NCBI RefSeq assembly: GCF_003332275.1
Contig: NZ_QOVA01000009.1
Span: 124,001-188,000 of the forward strand
Direction of reading: 5' to 3'
Source: Edaphovirga cremea
GTDB taxonomy: Bacteria; Pseudomonadota; Gammaproteobacteria; Enterobacterales; Enterobacteriaceae
DNA: 64,000 nucleotides
Under the pieces are notes generated by a model that saw nothing but the letters and a program-made list of their open reading frames with translations, was not told where the DNA came from and made no database searches. The translations under genes and the position numbers were made by a program. Below are positions 1 through 9,998 of this stretch, in pieces (position 1 is the stretch's first letter; every line of letters starts with the position of its first letter).

Positions 1-793
1 TTACCCTGACCAGCACCCGGTTATCATCCGCGCCATTGGCCTCTGCGTTGTTTTGGGTCACTTCCGCATTGATAACCGCAGCCGGCCCCGCAGTGAAGAG
101 CGTATTGATAGATTGTGAATCGTCATCGATTGTAGCCGTGACCAGAGTGGGTCCGGCGATATCATTCGTGACGTAAGCGGTTGCCACGCCATCGGGGCCG
201 CTTGGCTCATTCGCTGAAACCACGCCCAGATTGTCCGCAGTAAAGTTGACCGTGGCATTTGGGGCTGGTGTACCATCCAGATATTCAACGTTAGCACGTA
301 CTGTATTCACAGCCACCCCGTCGGCCACAACACCCAATGGCGATTCGTCCCATACCAGACTGGAGATAACCCGTTGCCACTTGATATTGATTGGGCTGGG
401 CAACTGAACCGGCAGTCCAACGTTGGGTTCCGTAATGCTGGGATCGGTCTGGGGTGTGACGACCACATTCAACTCACTGCCTGCGGTAATGTCGTTGAGA
501 TTCATGGTGTAACTCGGACTCGTCGCCCCGCTAATCATGTTGCCGTCCAACATCCACTGATAGGTTGTTCCATATTCAGCGTCACCATCGGCATCATTGA
601 AGGCGGATGTCACCGTAATAACATCCCCGACCCGCGGATTTATATTGTTGACGGAGAGAACTGACGTTGGCGCCCGTCCGTGAACTGGCGTTGTTGATTG
701 TTGGACGGCCTGCACCGTCTGGCTCATGACGATCGCCAGAACCAGTAATATCCTGAATAAAAAATCATTAAAGATAAAATAGCGGTGCAGCAT
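1..793 (-). CDS. Secreted Ig-like (ZirS/ZirU-like) protein, 3' end cut by window edge
   Basis: An open frame of 264 codons starts at the ATG at 793 and runs off the left edge without a stop. Residues 1-29 form a signal peptide with a hydrophobic LLVLAIVM core and a likely cut after VQA. Residues about 35-130 resemble the N-terminal part of the next gene upstream (shared GRAP, FNDADGD, TYQW and TDPSIT motifs). From about residue 150 a bacterial Big-1 Ig-like domain follows (VADG start, later GVATAYVTND). It is the third gene of an operon whose first gene is an inverse autotransporter barrel, so it is probably an exported partner of that barrel, as ZirS/ZirU are for ZirT in Salmonella. The partner role is inference; the domain homology is seen directly. 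No strong ribosome site is visible. Confidence 0.7.
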   Translation of the reverse strand, partial: MLHRYFIFNDFLFRILLVLAIVMSQTVQAVQQSTTPVHGRAPTSVLSVNNINPRVGDVITVTSAFNDADGDAEYGTTYQWMLDGNMISGATSPSYTMNLNDITAGSELNVVVTPQTDPSITEPNVGLPVQLPSPINIKWQRVISSLVWDESPLGVVADGVAVNTVRANVEYLDGTPAPNATVNFTADNLGVVSANEPSGPDGVATAYVTNDIAGPTLVTATIDDDSQSINTLFTAGPAAVINAEVTQNNAEANGADDNRVLVRV

Positions 794-829
794 CCAATAT
801 ATCCATCATGCTGATAGTGCGTTAATTAA

Positions 830-862
830 CCCAGACACGCTCACACTATCAGCGTGTCTGGG
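830..862 (-). terminator. Perfect 12-bp hairpin between the two small Ig-like protein genes
   Basis: CCCAGACACGCT at 830-841 pairs with AGCGTGTCTGGG at 851-862 around a 9-base loop. It lies 39 bases after the stop at 902 and just before the start at 793. The T-rich run is better on the plus side (TTTACTCTTT) than on the transcribed minus side (TTAATTAA). It may be an attenuator or a weak terminator inside the operon rather than its end. Confidence 0.5.
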
Positions 863-901
863 TTTACTCTTTATTGCCGATTCAACGAGTTACTCGCTGA
901 A

Positions 902-1588
902 TTAGTTACTGACGACGACCTGAATGCTCAACCGCTGATCTGTACGCACTGGTGTATAGGTATTGGCTGTGGCTCCGCTGATGTCGGTGAAGGTATTCGA
1001 TCCTACCCCAGTTTCAATCTGCCATTGGTAAGTCAGGCCAGTACAGGCACCGCCCGCACACGTTGCTGTCGCAGTGAGTGCAGAATCAACCTGTGGAAAG
1101 CCTCCGACTTCGCCGGATACCGTCACGGCTGTAACCGTGCCGCCAGCAATGACCGTCAAGGCATTGGAAGCGACTTCCAGACCCACGGCAGGATCGGTAA
1201 TGCCAGGATCGGTATGCGGCGTAACCTGCACAGTAATGACTTTGCCCAAGTCATCCGCAGTGATGGTATAGGTGTTGGTTGTTGCTCCTGGGATATCAAC
1301 GCCATCGGCCCGCCATTGATAGGTTGCTGGTATTGCCACATCGCCGTCCGCATCGCTGAATGTACCGGGAACACTGAGACTTAATGTATCTCCGGTATCT
1401 ATCAAGCCATTGCCGTTGGCATCGTCCGAGACAATGGTGCTTTGAGTGACTACCGGTGCGCGCCCTATGACGGTGGCAGTCGGAGTGGATGTGAAGACCG
1501 CCCATGCAGACCCGGCTATCAACAGGCTCAATATTACTCCCGCGACCAGAGACCCCAGCCCTTTTCGTGAGACTATCTTGTTTTTCAT
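902..1588 (-). CDS. Small secreted Ig-like exoprotein (ZirS-like)
   Basis: 228 residues. A signal peptide covers residues 1-31 (hydrophobic SLVAGVILSLLIAGSAWA). Two Ig-like modules follow. The first (about 40-145) carries DADGD and TYQW motifs and matches the module in the downstream gene. The second (about 155-228) carries a C-x5-C pair (TCAGGAC) and then YQW. That module resembles the last 75 residues of the 901-residue barrel protein encoded just upstream. A clear ribosome site (GAGGAAAG) lies about 7 bases before the ATG, and the spacing to the upstream stop is 82 bases. The shared C-terminal module suggests that barrel and exoprotein bind through related Ig domains, as ZirS does with ZirT. 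Family assignment is inferred from architecture and gene order. Confidence 0.65.
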   Translation of the reverse strand: MKNKIVSRKGLGSLVAGVILSLLIAGSAWAVFTSTPTATVIGRAPVVTQSTIVSDDANGNGLIDTGDTLSLSVPGTFSDADGDVAIPATYQWRADGVDIPGATTNTYTITADDLGKVITVQVTPHTDPGITDPAVGLEVASNALTVIAGGTVTAVTVSGEVGGFPQVDSALTATATCAGGACTGLTYQWQIETGVGSNTFTDISGATANTYTPVRTDQRLSIQVVVSN

Positions 1589-1670
1589 TGTTTTCTTTCC
1601 TCTTCTGCACCAAAAATCAATGTGTTAGTCACATTTCTTTGCCAATCGGAATGATGATAAATGCCTCGTT

Positions 1671-4376
1671 TCAATGCGAAACCACTCTAATAGCCCGTTT
1701 CTGCAAGTCTGCCGTTACTGTCAATGATTCTGATGTTGCCCCTGGTATAGCAATGAACACTCCCGACCCCACAAAAGATTCAATTTCCCACTGATAATTC
1801 ACTGGCACGCCGTTACACAACGCAATTGAACACATCGCAACCGCCACGAGGGTGTCATCAACAACCGGGTGTTCAGTTAATTCAACGCCGTTGTGATATA
1901 TCATTAATTTCACTGGTATTTCTGATATAAAAGAGGTATCGATACTTTGACTGGCACCCTCGACACTGGCTGTCACCGTGGTGACACCTGCATTGATATT
2001 GGCCAGCGTCACCGCCACCTGACCATTGGCGTCTGTAACGGCGGAGGGGGTGATGGTCGCATCATTATTCGCTTCGAATTCCACCAAAATATCCGCAATA
2101 GGATTACCGTTTATGTCAGTCACTTGCGCCTGGACTTCATTGTGGTTGACACCATTGGCGAAGGCATCATCAGTAATCACCGTCATCTCAATGGCCGCAG
2201 TGCGGGGATCTGCGGTGAGTATTACCTCGCTGGATTTCCCTTCTATGGCAACGCCATTCACCGTCGGTATTACCGTCGCGGTTCCTGCCGATATCCCGCT
2301 CAGTTCTGCGTGATATACACCGTTTTCTTCTGTTACCGCACTCACGGTAGCGTCCGGAACACCTGTCACTTCAAATCCCAGCGTTAATTCATGGATAGGT
2401 TGTTCGTTGCTATCCAAGGCCGTAAAACTGAGCGTACTGGTCTCTATTCCATCAGCAATTATCGTTGCAGGCGTTACGCTAAAGAGAGAATGCTCTGGAC
2501 TCAGTGCATGGTTACTCTGCGTTAATACAATCTTAGCTGATGCCAGAAATAGATCATTAATGACAGGAACAATAACGGCTTCCCCTTGGGTTAACCCCGC
2601 CGTTAATTGAAAGGTATAAACACCGGGTGCAGTCTCGGTAATAACACCCAACTGTGGATTGATCGCAGGTGCTGCGGCCATTTCGTCAGGCGTAAAATGT
2701 AAATCCAGCGTCAATTGCTCGGCCATACCCTGAACCGGCAGGTTGTTATTATCGTTCAGACGTAAATTAATAAGACTGCTGGCAACGCCATCCGCAGGTA
2801 TTTCAGCGGGAGATGCCTCTATTGTAGAATTAGCCGGATTAATTTCTTGTGGCGTAACAATGATTTGGGTTGAGGCCCGGTTCGAGGCATTTCCCTCATT
2901 GTCGTAGGCCACGGCACTCAGGGTATAAACATTGCCGCTTATCGTGTAAGGCGGCAGTTTTATCGAGAGGCTTTGTGAGGAGATCTGTATTACCTCGCCC
3001 CCCGCAGCGACCAGCGTGGAGGTATCCCAGTCTATTCGCTTAAGCCCATATTTGGCCGTTACCTGTGCATCCACTTTGATGATTTCAAACGCACTTCCTG
3101 TCACCTGGTCCGGCAGTGACAGTTGAATCAATTGCTTTTTTTGGTACTCCAATACAATATTGTTGTTACGCTCAACCAGATCATAACGACTCCCCGCCAG
3201 TGTGCGACTCGCGGCGACCGCCGAGGGATCAATCTGCGACTGCCATGATGCGCCAAGGCGATAATTCAGTTCGATACTCAGGTTGGTTTCATTATTGCCG
3301 CCTTTACCAGAGCGATTATCAACGCCAATTGTGACCAAGGGGATAGGCGTATAATTTATCCCGGCGGTCACTGCATAGGGATTCTTCTGCCGGTTGTCTT
3401 TACCAAACAACGCCACTTCTTCACCCTGATAGCGTTCATACACCAGTTTTCCACCCAACTGCGGATAGGCGGGTAAATAGGCTTCAGCACGAAGATCATA
3501 ACCGTTGGCGGGGCGTTCATTATAATCAGCAAAATCCCTGGACTGATGCCAGTCAGTTAACCTCAGATAGCTGTTAGCGGATAATTTCAGGTAATCCGTC
3601 CAGGCTTCAATACCCAAACCGATCCGGTTATTCTTGCCGGTCATATCACGATCGTAAAAAGTATTGGCACCGTACATCCAGTCATCGTACAGCATGCGTA
3701 CACCCGCACCGATGTTGACCGTATTGCGTCCATCGTTGTTGCGAATACCTAACTGACTGAATAACAGAGATTCCCGATCGTCGTAAAAGGGCACCAGAAG
3801 ATCGACTGCGCTACCATCCAAACCAAGATCGTTATTAACCCCCAATTTCACGCGCGCTGTACCGAACTGGCTCAGCCAATGCTCTGCGGAGTCGCTAGCC
3901 TCACCCACCACGGCAGAACGTGCCATGTTGGCTGCCGCCCCCGAGGTATCACTGTCAGCCAGAATTGAGCCCCCTTTTATCAGACTGTGTGCCAGCCTTT
4001 CTTTATATTGCGGGGGAGGTGTTGTTTGCAGCGGATCACTATTGTCACTTTTAAAAGGTGACGATGGGCTACGTGGAATATCAATCTCATCACCCACACC
4101 CAGTTGAGTGAAGTTTTTCGAAAATGTGCGGAACTGGTTTGCTTTCTTGAGTTCGTCCAACGTTAGATGATTTTTTTTCGCAATTGTATAGACGGTTTCA
4201 CCAGGTCCCAGCGTATATGGCACTGTTTCATACTGCATAATCGGGATAGTCTGCTGAGAAGATGAGAGCATATTGGCTATTGCGGGATAAAAGGATAGCG
4301 TCAACGGTAATAACAGTTGAAAGGCTATATTAGTCCACACAACAATTGATTTTAATGTCACGGAGAATAACTCCAT
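1671..4376 (-). CDS. Intimin/invasin-family inverse autotransporter
   Basis: Up to 901 residues, an outer-membrane adhesin-type protein. A hydrophobic signal region (residues 1-35) is followed by a LysM peptidoglycan-binding domain (about 54-100, YTLGPGETVYTIAKKNHLTL), then the inverse-autotransporter beta-barrel domain (about 160-430), a linker, and three or four Ig-like domains (from about 470), several of them Big-1 type beginning IPADGV, IIADGI or FANGVN. The final 75 residues hold a C-x5-C pair and YQWEIE, matching the end of the downstream secreted protein. An in-frame GTG at 4361 has a GGAG 9 bases upstream and may be the true start, giving 896 residues. First gene of an operon with two secreted Ig-like proteins. 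Family is certain; adhesion target and the ZirT-like role are inferred. Confidence 0.85.
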   Translation of the reverse strand: MELFSVTLKSIVVWTNIAFQLLLPLTLSFYPAIANMLSSSQQTIPIMQYETVPYTLGPGETVYTIAKKNHLTLDELKKANQFRTFSKNFTQLGVGDEIDIPRSPSSPFKSDNSDPLQTTPPPQYKERLAHSLIKGGSILADSDTSGAAANMARSAVVGEASDSAEHWLSQFGTARVKLGVNNDLGLDGSAVDLLVPFYDDRESLLFSQLGIRNNDGRNTVNIGAGVRMLYDDWMYGANTFYDRDMTGKNNRIGLGIEAWTDYLKLSANSYLRLTDWHQSRDFADYNERPANGYDLRAEAYLPAYPQLGGKLVYERYQGEEVALFGKDNRQKNPYAVTAGINYTPIPLVTIGVDNRSGKGGNNETNLSIELNYRLGASWQSQIDPSAVAASRTLAGSRYDLVERNNNIVLEYQKKQLIQLSLPDQVTGSAFEIIKVDAQVTAKYGLKRIDWDTSTLVAAGGEVIQISSQSLSIKLPPYTISGNVYTLSAVAYDNEGNASNRASTQIIVTPQEINPANSTIEASPAEIPADGVASSLINLRLNDNNNLPVQGMAEQLTLDLHFTPDEMAAAPAINPQLGVITETAPGVYTFQLTAGLTQGEAVIVPVINDLFLASAKIVLTQSNHALSPEHSLFSVTPATIIADGIETSTLSFTALDSNEQPIHELTLGFEVTGVPDATVSAVTEENGVYHAELSGISAGTATVIPTVNGVAIEGKSSEVILTADPRTAAIEMTVITDDAFANGVNHNEVQAQVTDINGNPIADILVEFEANNDATITPSAVTDANGQVAVTLANINAGVTTVTASVEGASQSIDTSFISEIPVKLMIYHNGVELTEHPVVDDTLVAVAMCSIALCNGVPVNYQWEIESFVGSGVFIAIPGATSESLTVTADLQKRAIRVVSH

Positions 4377-4541
4377 CTGAATATTAATCAGCGTAGCTAT
4401 CTACTGTCACTTTCTCAAATCAGGGGCGGGGTTTTATATTGGCGGAGATAATAGGAGGCTGATTTCCAAGGTAAAAATATCCAAAGGTATTAATAGCGAT
4501 CCGTGACATTGCCGATGTGCCGGATCCGGCGTCATACATCC
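4377..4541. other. Upstream region of the inverse autotransporter operon
   Basis: Non-coding and AT-rich near the gene. It should hold the operon promoter, but I see no convincing -10/-35 pair. It borders the duplicated mhpE fragment directly. Confidence 0.4.
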
Positions 4542-4715
4542 GTTTTGCGATCGACGTGCACCGGGCGATCCTGCAATGGACGAACCAGATCATCGGCCGC
4601 ATTCATGAGCGCGTAAAGTTCCGTGCCATGGTGCCAGCCAAGTTTATCCGCAACTGCGATAAAGACTTCAAGCGGTGCGTTACCTGCGCCTGCCCCCATG
4701 CTGGCCAGGCTGACG
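4542..4715 (-). pseudogene. Duplicated fragment of mhpE
   Basis: These 174 bases align without gaps to 5571-5744 inside the intact mhpE, with about twelve mismatches (roughly 93% identity). The match stops abruptly at both ends; there is no start, no stop and no reading frame of useful length. It encodes part of the C-terminal half of the aldolase. The small exported-protein gene at 4733-5188 is bracketed by this fragment and the true mhpE. That points to a local duplication or an insertion that copied part of mhpE. Confidence 0.85.
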
Positions 4716-4732
4716 TTATAGTTTGCTATATA

Positions 4733-5188
4733 TCATTTACTGATAATCTTACCTTGTGTACCGGCGTCAGTGTCCATCCAAACATCTTCACCTTTAACAC
4801 GGCGATCACCTTGGATTGTAAAAAGAACAGTTCCTTTTTTAAACTGAAGTGCACCATCTGTTTTTTTTGCTTTGACCACTTGACCATCAACCATCACTTT
4901 ATTGTTAGCATCAATATTGATCTTCGCAACAGTGGCACCATCATTGCTCATAGCAATCCAATTGCCCGCATAAGAACTCGATGTAGTTTGCTTCACAGCC
5001 CCCTCTGTTGATCCAAAACCAGCCTTGGCATTTTCTTCCTTAGACTTATGGATATCACATCCCTGCGCTTCTGATACTTGTGTACATCCTGAATGTTCTA
5101 GCTGTTGTCGATATTTCGCATTGATCGCATATACAGGAGCACTGATAAGACCCATTAGTACTAAAGCGCATAACATTTTAGTTTTCAT
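4733..5188 (-). CDS. Small exported protein of unknown function
   Basis: 151 residues with a clear signal peptide (MKTKMLCALVLMGLISAPVYA, cut near residue 21). The mature part has two cysteines near residues 35 and 44 that could form a disulfide. A beta-rich C-terminal half contains NWIAMSNDG, VDGQVVKAKK and LFTIQGDRR. AGAGGT lies about 8 bases before the ATG. It is flanked by the partial mhpE copy on its 3' side and intact mhpE on its 5' side, so it may be a late insertion at the end of the mhp operon. I do not recognise the family. Confidence 0.75.
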   Translation of the reverse strand: MKTKMLCALVLMGLISAPVYAINAKYRQQLEHSGCTQVSEAQGCDIHKSKEENAKAGFGSTEGAVKQTTSSSYAGNWIAMSNDGATVAKINIDANNKVMVDGQVVKAKKTDGALQFKKGTVLFTIQGDRRVKGEDVWMDTDAGTQGKIISK

Positions 5189-5351
5189 ATCTCATACCTC
5201 TTATCAGTTGTACAACCAGGCATATTGCAGTGTTCAGCCATGAGCAATCATTATCCAAGAGATTCAACGTAATAATTAATGCATAAATTGTAGTTCCCGT
5301 TCTGGGGTGGTCAAGAGGAGCTCTCAAAAGCTTCGCGAAAATCGGAATAAC

Positions 5352-5383
5352 CAAGGGTGATGCACCGTAGCGCACCACCCTTG
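5352..5383 (-). terminator. Possible terminator of the mhp operon
   Basis: CAAGGGTG at 5352-5359 pairs with CACCCTTG at 5376-5383, with three further inner pairs. It lies 13 bases after the mhpE stop. The following U-run on the minus strand is weak. Confidence 0.4.
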
Positions 5384-5395
5384 CACGTCACGTTT

Positions 5396-6406
5396 TTATC
5401 GGCGGGACAAATCCAATGCCACATCCACGATCATATCTTCCTGACCGCCCACCATCCGGCGTTTACCCAGTTCCACCAAAATATCTACCGCGCTGATACC
5501 ATATTTTGTCGCCGCAACTTCGCAATGACGAAGGAAGCTGGAATAGACACCGGCGTAACCCAGCGCCAGCGTTTCGCGATCGACGCGTACCGGGCGATCC
5601 TGCAACGGACGAACCAGATCGTCGGCCGCATCCATGAGCGCGTACAGTTCCGTGCCATGGTTCCAGCCAAGTTTATCCGCAACCGCGATAAAGACTTCAA
5701 GCGGTGCGTTACCTGCGCCTGCCCCCATGCCGGCCAGACTGGCGTCCACGCGATCGCATCCTTCCTCAACGGCGGCAATCGAGTTTGCCACGCCAAGACT
5801 GAGATTGTGGTGAGCGTGCATGCCGGTAAGCGTTTCAGGTTTAAGCACGGCCTTCAAGGCACGGAAACGGGCGCGAATATCATCCATATTCATCGCCCCG
5901 CCTGAATCCACGACATAAATGCAGGTGGCGCCGTAACTTTCCATCAACTTCGCCTGAACGGCCAGATTTTCCGGCGTCGTCATATGGCTCATCATCAGGA
6001 AGCCCACGGTATCCATCCCCAGTTCACGGGCATACGCGATGTGCTGTTTTGAGACATCCGCTTCGGTACAATGCGTTGCAACACGCACCACGCGAGCACC
6101 GGCGTTATAGGCATTCTTCAAATCATGGAGCGTACCGATACCCGGCAGTAACAGGGTGGCTATTTGAGCATGTTTCACGACGTCAGCGGCCGCTTCAATC
6201 CACTCCAGATCCGAATGGGCACCAAAACCGTAATTGAAACTGGATCCTTGCAAACCGTCACCATGCGCCACTTCAATGGAGTCCACCTTCGCAGCATCCA
6301 GCGCCCTGGCAATGTCCTGCACATTTTGCAGCGAATATTGGTGCCGAATGGCATGCATCCCGTCGCGCAATGTCACATCGGAAATAGTGATTTTCTTCCC
6401 ACTCAT
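5396..6406 (-). CDS. mhpE: 4-hydroxy-2-oxovalerate aldolase
   Basis: 336 residues. It splits 4-hydroxy-2-oxovalerate into pyruvate and acetaldehyde, the latter channelled to MhpF. A DmpG-type HMGL TIM barrel begins with [12 protein letters not shown] (metal-binding Asp in TLRDG). [11 protein letters not shown] carries the conserved metal-binding histidines, and a DmpG communication domain forms the C terminus. Its ATG overlaps the mhpF stop by four bases. Last gene of mhpABCDFE. A 174-bp piece of it is duplicated 1 kb downstream. Confidence 0.97.
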   Translation of the reverse strand: MSGKKITISDVTLRDGMHAIRHQYSLQNVQDIARALDAAKVDSIEVAHGDGLQGSSFNYGFGAHSDLEWIEAAADVVKHAQIATLLLPGIGTLHDLKNAYNAGARVVRVATHCTEADVSKQHIAYARELGMDTVGFLMMSHMTTPENLAVQAKLMESYGATCIYVVDSGGAMNMDDIRARFRALKAVLKPETLTGMHAHHNLSLGVANSIAAVEEGCDRVDASLAGMGAGAGNAPLEVFIAVADKLGWNHGTELYALMDAADDLVRPLQDRPVRVDRETLALGYAGVYSSFLRHCEVAATKYGISAVDILVELGKRRMVGGQEDMIVDVALDLSRR

Positions 6407-7353
6407 GCTATTTCTCCTGCAACCTTCGCCATTGATAAAGCCATGCGCTCAGCGGTCGCCAGCGCGGCGGACGTCATAATATCCAGGTTTCCGGCATAGG
6501 CTGGCAGATAATGGGCTGCCCCTTCAACCTCAAGAAATATCGACGTTTTCAGGCCAGAAAAACGCCCGATTCCCGGCAGGTTGAGCGGCGCATCGGGTGG
6601 GATGACATCAAATTGTACTTTCTGCTTCAGGCGGTAACCGGGCACATAAGCCTGCACCGCTGCCGCCATTTCATTGATTGAGGCCTCAATCTTCGACGGG
6701 TCGACGGCCTCACTCAGCACATACACAGTATCGCGCATCATTAACGGCGGTTCAGCAGGGTTCATGATAATAATCGCTTTACCCTTTTCGGCTCCTCCCA
6801 CCACTTCAATCGCTTTCGAGGTGGTTTCGGTAAACTCATCAATATTGGCACGGGTACCAGGCCCCGCCGATTTACTGGCGATGGAGGCAACGATCTCGGC
6901 GTAATAGACCCTGGCCACCCGGGATACCGCAGCGACCATCGGGATGGTTGCCTGCCCACCGCAGGTCACCATATTGACATTGCCCTGAGCAAGATTTTCT
7001 TCCAGATTCACCACTGGCACACAATACGGGCCAATCGCCGCAGGGGTCAGATCGATCAGCCGGATTCCGGGTTTTACCGCCCGCAGTGCGGCAGCATTTT
7101 TAACGTGCGCCCCGGCACTCGTGGCATCAAAAACAAAATCGATATCAGCAAATTCAGGCATCGATATCAATCCCTCAACACCGCCATGGCTGGTGGGCAC
7201 GCCCAGACGGCAGGCGCGGGCCAGACCATCAGAGGCCGGATCGATCCCGATCAATGCCCCCATTTCTAGGTGTTTTGCACTACGCATCACTTTAATCATC
7301 AGATCGGTACCGATATTGCCTGACCCGATGATCGCAACCTTTCTCTTACTCAT
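6403..7353 (-). CDS. mhpF: Acetaldehyde dehydrogenase (acylating)
   Basis: 316 residues. It converts acetaldehyde, CoA and NAD+ to acetyl-CoA and works as a complex with the MhpE aldolase. The N-terminal Rossmann motif is GSGNIGTDL (about residues 11-19). The catalytic cysteine is in [10 protein letters not shown] near residue 131. The start overlaps the mhpD stop (ATGA), indicating translational coupling. The length matches E. coli MhpF. Confidence 0.97.
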   Translation of the reverse strand: MSKRKVAIIGSGNIGTDLMIKVMRSAKHLEMGALIGIDPASDGLARACRLGVPTSHGGVEGLISMPEFADIDFVFDATSAGAHVKNAAALRAVKPGIRLIDLTPAAIGPYCVPVVNLEENLAQGNVNMVTCGGQATIPMVAAVSRVARVYYAEIVASIASKSAGPGTRANIDEFTETTSKAIEVVGGAEKGKAIIIMNPAEPPLMMRDTVYVLSEAVDPSKIEASINEMAAAVQAYVPGYRLKQKVQFDVIPPDAPLNLPGIGRFSGLKTSIFLEVEGAAHYLPAYAGNLDIMTSAALATAERMALSMAKVAGEIA

Positions 7354-8147
7354 GACGCTTTCCCCTCAAAAAAATGCGTTGCAACCGTGCCGATGCCTTC
7401 AATTTCCGCGACGAAACTGTCGTCGGGATTCACCGCAACCATCGGGCCCAGCGCCCCCGTCAATACCACATCACCCGCTTGCAACGGCGTTCCCAGACTT
7501 GCCATTTTGCGCGCCAACCAGACCGCAGCATTAATCGGATGCCCCAGGCACTCACTGCCGCGCCCGGTAGAGACAATGTTGCCATTACGCTTCAAACGCA
7601 TGTCACAATTATGCAGATCCAATCCTTCAAGGCGGCGTGCCGGCCCCCCAAGCACATATGCGCCGCAGGAGGCGTTATCCGCGACAGTATCAACGAATGA
7701 GATCGACCAATCCTTGATGCGGCTGCCCACCACTTCCAATGCGGGCATCACCCACTCAACCGCACTGCACAATTCATCAAATGTTGTGTCGGGATTGGGC
7801 AAATCACGATTCAGTACCAAGGCAATCTCGGCCTCAATCCGTGGTTGCATCACCCGTGAAAATGGAATGCCCTGGTTGTCGCCGTAACACATATCGGCAA
7901 ACAGTGTGCCAAAATCGGGTTGATCCACCCCCAATTGCTTCTGCACCTTGGAATGGGTGAGACCGACTTTTCGCCCCACCACGCGGCGGCCTGTAGCCTG
8001 CCAATATTTCACATTCAGTTGCTGGATAGCGTAAGCCGCCTCGCCGTTGCCAACGCCGAGGCAATCACGCAACGGTTCAATTGCCCTACCGTCAACCTCT
8101 GACTGGCGCAATGCCCAGGCTAATTGTTCCAGGTTGTAATCACTCAT
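7350..8147 (-). CDS. mhpD: 2-keto-4-pentenoate hydratase
   Basis: 265 residues from the ATG at 8147; a GTG one codon earlier is less likely. It hydrates 2-hydroxypenta-2,4-dienoate to 4-hydroxy-2-oxovalerate. It has the fumarylacetoacetate hydrolase fold, with the metal-site region [15 protein letters not shown] around residue 105 and ending in [17 protein letters not shown] lies 4 bases before the ATG. It is 14 bases after mhpC and overlaps mhpF by four bases. Confidence 0.96.
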   Translation of the reverse strand: MSDYNLEQLAWALRQSEVDGRAIEPLRDCLGVGNGEAAYAIQQLNVKYWQATGRRVVGRKVGLTHSKVQKQLGVDQPDFGTLFADMCYGDNQGIPFSRVMQPRIEAEIALVLNRDLPNPDTTFDELCSAVEWVMPALEVVGSRIKDWSISFVDTVADNASCGAYVLGGPARRLEGLDLHNCDMRLKRNGNIVSTGRGSECLGHPINAAVWLARKMASLGTPLQAGDVVLTGALGPMVAVNPDDSFVAEIEGIGTVATHFFEGKAS

Positions 8148-8161
8148 CACTCACCCCGTCA

Positions 8162-9031
8162 TTAATGGCCAAGGAAATCCAGCACCATACGGTTGAAGGT
8201 ATCGGCGTGCTCCCATTGCGCCCAATGCCCACAGTTACTGAAGATATGTAACTGTGATCCGGCAATGCCAGCCAGTAAACGCAGCCCGGTATCCATAGGT
8301 ACAAAGCGGTCATTGCGTCCCCAGACAATTAGCGTCTGCGCCTTGATTTCGCCTAAACGTGGACTGAAATCAGGGAACTGTTTCGGGTTAATTGCCAGGC
8401 TTTTGACAAAGTTTTCCAGGTGATCGCGATTCGCCAAAATGTTGTCGAGGCGGGTTTTGAACAGGGCTTCGGTCAGATCGCTGGGATCGTAAACAAAGAT
8501 ATTCATCATTTTGCGCAGGTTTTCGAGGGTGGGTTCGCGGTATAACCCTTGCAGCAGTTTGATGCCCTCTGTTGGCATTGGAACAAAGGGGCTTGCCCCG
8601 CCGGTGCCGCCGCCCATCAATACCAGTTTGCCGACGCGCTCTGGCCAGTTCAGGGTAAAGGCGACCGCGCTATGACCGCCCATTGAGTTACCCAGTAAAT
8701 GTACCCGTTGCAGATCCAACGCATCGACCAGCCCCTTGAGGATACGGGCATTGAGATCTGAGCGGGAACCGCTACTGACTATCGAGTCACTTTTGCTCCA
8801 GCCTGGGCAATCCAGCAGAATTACGCGATACCCTGCCGCCACCAGTGGTTCAATATTACGGCTGAAATTGGCCCAACCGCTGGCCCCAGGACCGGAGCCG
8901 TGCAGCATCACCACGGTTTCAGCGCCGCTGCCGCAGTCGTTATAATGGATCCGCAAGTCGGCTTCGCCCTCACGGATTTGTACAAAGTGGCTGGTATTTT
9001 CTTCAGTTAGATCAATGGATTTAGATGTCAT
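8162..9031 (-). CDS. mhpC: 2-hydroxy-6-oxonona-2,4-diene-1,9-dioate hydrolase
   Basis: 289 residues, alpha/beta hydrolase. It cleaves the ring-fission product to 2-hydroxypentadienoate and succinate (or fumarate from the cinnamate branch). The oxyanion region is LLHGSGPG, worded here as [12 protein letters not shown]. The nucleophilic serine is in GNSMGG near residue 115, the acid in GRNDRFVP, and the histidine in [11 protein letters not shown]. It starts 21 bases after the mhpB stop. Confidence 0.97.
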   Translation of the reverse strand: MTSKSIDLTEENTSHFVQIREGEADLRIHYNDCGSGAETVVMLHGSGPGASGWANFSRNIEPLVAAGYRVILLDCPGWSKSDSIVSSGSRSDLNARILKGLVDALDLQRVHLLGNSMGGHSAVAFTLNWPERVGKLVLMGGGTGGASPFVPMPTEGIKLLQGLYREPTLENLRKMMNIFVYDPSDLTEALFKTRLDNILANRDHLENFVKSLAINPKQFPDFSPRLGEIKAQTLIVWGRNDRFVPMDTGLRLLAGIAGSQLHIFSNCGHWAQWEHADTFNRMVLDFLGH

Positions 9032-9052
9032 GACGTTCTCCTGTAATCATTA

Positions 9053-9997
9053 TTATTTCTGTGATGCGGCGCTGAGGGAGCCGAACCCGGTGATCCACTC
9101 AGGGAGTTCCCGGTAATAGCGACCTTCGGCCTGATAAGGGCCAAACGCTGATAACGCCGCAAAGGCTGCCATCCAGGTTTTGACCTCGTGGGTGGATTTA
9201 CCCGCCAATTGGGACAACTCTTCGTTACTCAGGCCATCCAGTTCGCTCAGCCTTCCTTCTGAGAGAATATCCATAAACTGGTTATCCCAGACCGGGTTCA
9301 GTGGATGCAGGCTGTTTTGATCTTCCACAAACGCCCGCGCAGCAGAAATCACCCGCTGTTGGCGTAATTGTCTTTCATTTTCAGGTAATTGGCGGCCACT
9401 GCCGAGCAACCGATCGCGCATATGGGCCTCGGCCCCGGCCAGTTGCGGGACGGGTGGCTGGTGTGACAAACCGCCGGAACCGATTATCAATACCCGCTTG
9501 TCGAGGCCACGGGCAAAACGTCCGATCGCCTCTCCCAATAAGCGTGCACGCTTGAAATTAGGCATGGGCGTCGCCACTCCATTGATAAATACCGGGATTA
9601 CCGGACATTTATCCAGGCCGCCGAGTAAAAACTCCAACGGTTGCGCAAAGCCGTGATCCACTTGCATACAGTAAGAAACGGCAGTATCAACGCCGGATTC
9701 GATCACCGCCCGCGCACACGCCTCGGCCAGTTCTGCAGGTACCGGCAATTCGCCCGCGGCACTGTTAAAATCACCGATGGCGGTGGCCGCCATGCCAATG
9801 CAAAACGGCGGCATGATGTCGTAGAAAAAGCCGTTGTAATGATCCGGGGCAAATAAAATCACCAGTTCAGGATCAAACGCTGCGATACGTTGCCGCGCTG
9901 CGGCAATGGTGTCCTCCACTTCAGCCAGTATCTCTGGGGTGGGATCAACGTAGCCCACCAGCGGTGAATGGGAGAGGCAATGCAGATAAGCGTTCAT
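9053..9997 (-). CDS. mhpB: 2,3-dihydroxyphenylpropionate 1,2-dioxygenase
   Basis: 314 residues from the ATG at 9997 ([12 protein letters not shown]), exactly the E. coli length. A longer frame beginning at 10018 would run back into mhpA and is not needed. It is an extradiol (LigB-type, Fe2+) dioxygenase that opens the catechol ring. Histidines proposed for catalysis lie in CMQVDHGFA and [16 protein letters not shown] precedes the start, and the ATG is one base after the mhpA stop (TAACATG). Confidence 0.97.
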   Translation of the reverse strand: MNAYLHCLSHSPLVGYVDPTPEILAEVEDTIAAARQRIAAFDPELVILFAPDHYNGFFYDIMPPFCIGMAATAIGDFNSAAGELPVPAELAEACARAVIESGVDTAVSYCMQVDHGFAQPLEFLLGGLDKCPVIPVFINGVATPMPNFKRARLLGEAIGRFARGLDKRVLIIGSGGLSHQPPVPQLAGAEAHMRDRLLGSGRQLPENERQLRQQRVISAARAFVEDQNSLHPLNPVWDNQFMDILSEGRLSELDGLSNEELSQLAGKSTHEVKTWMAAFAALSAFGPYQAEGRYYRELPEWITGFGSLSAASQK

Positions 9998-9998
9998 G

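Noticed and set aside
4517-5011. 164-codon plus-strand frame, with a similar one at 5357-5905
   Set aside because: Both are antisense readings of mhpE or its duplicated fragment; their likeness is explained by the duplication.
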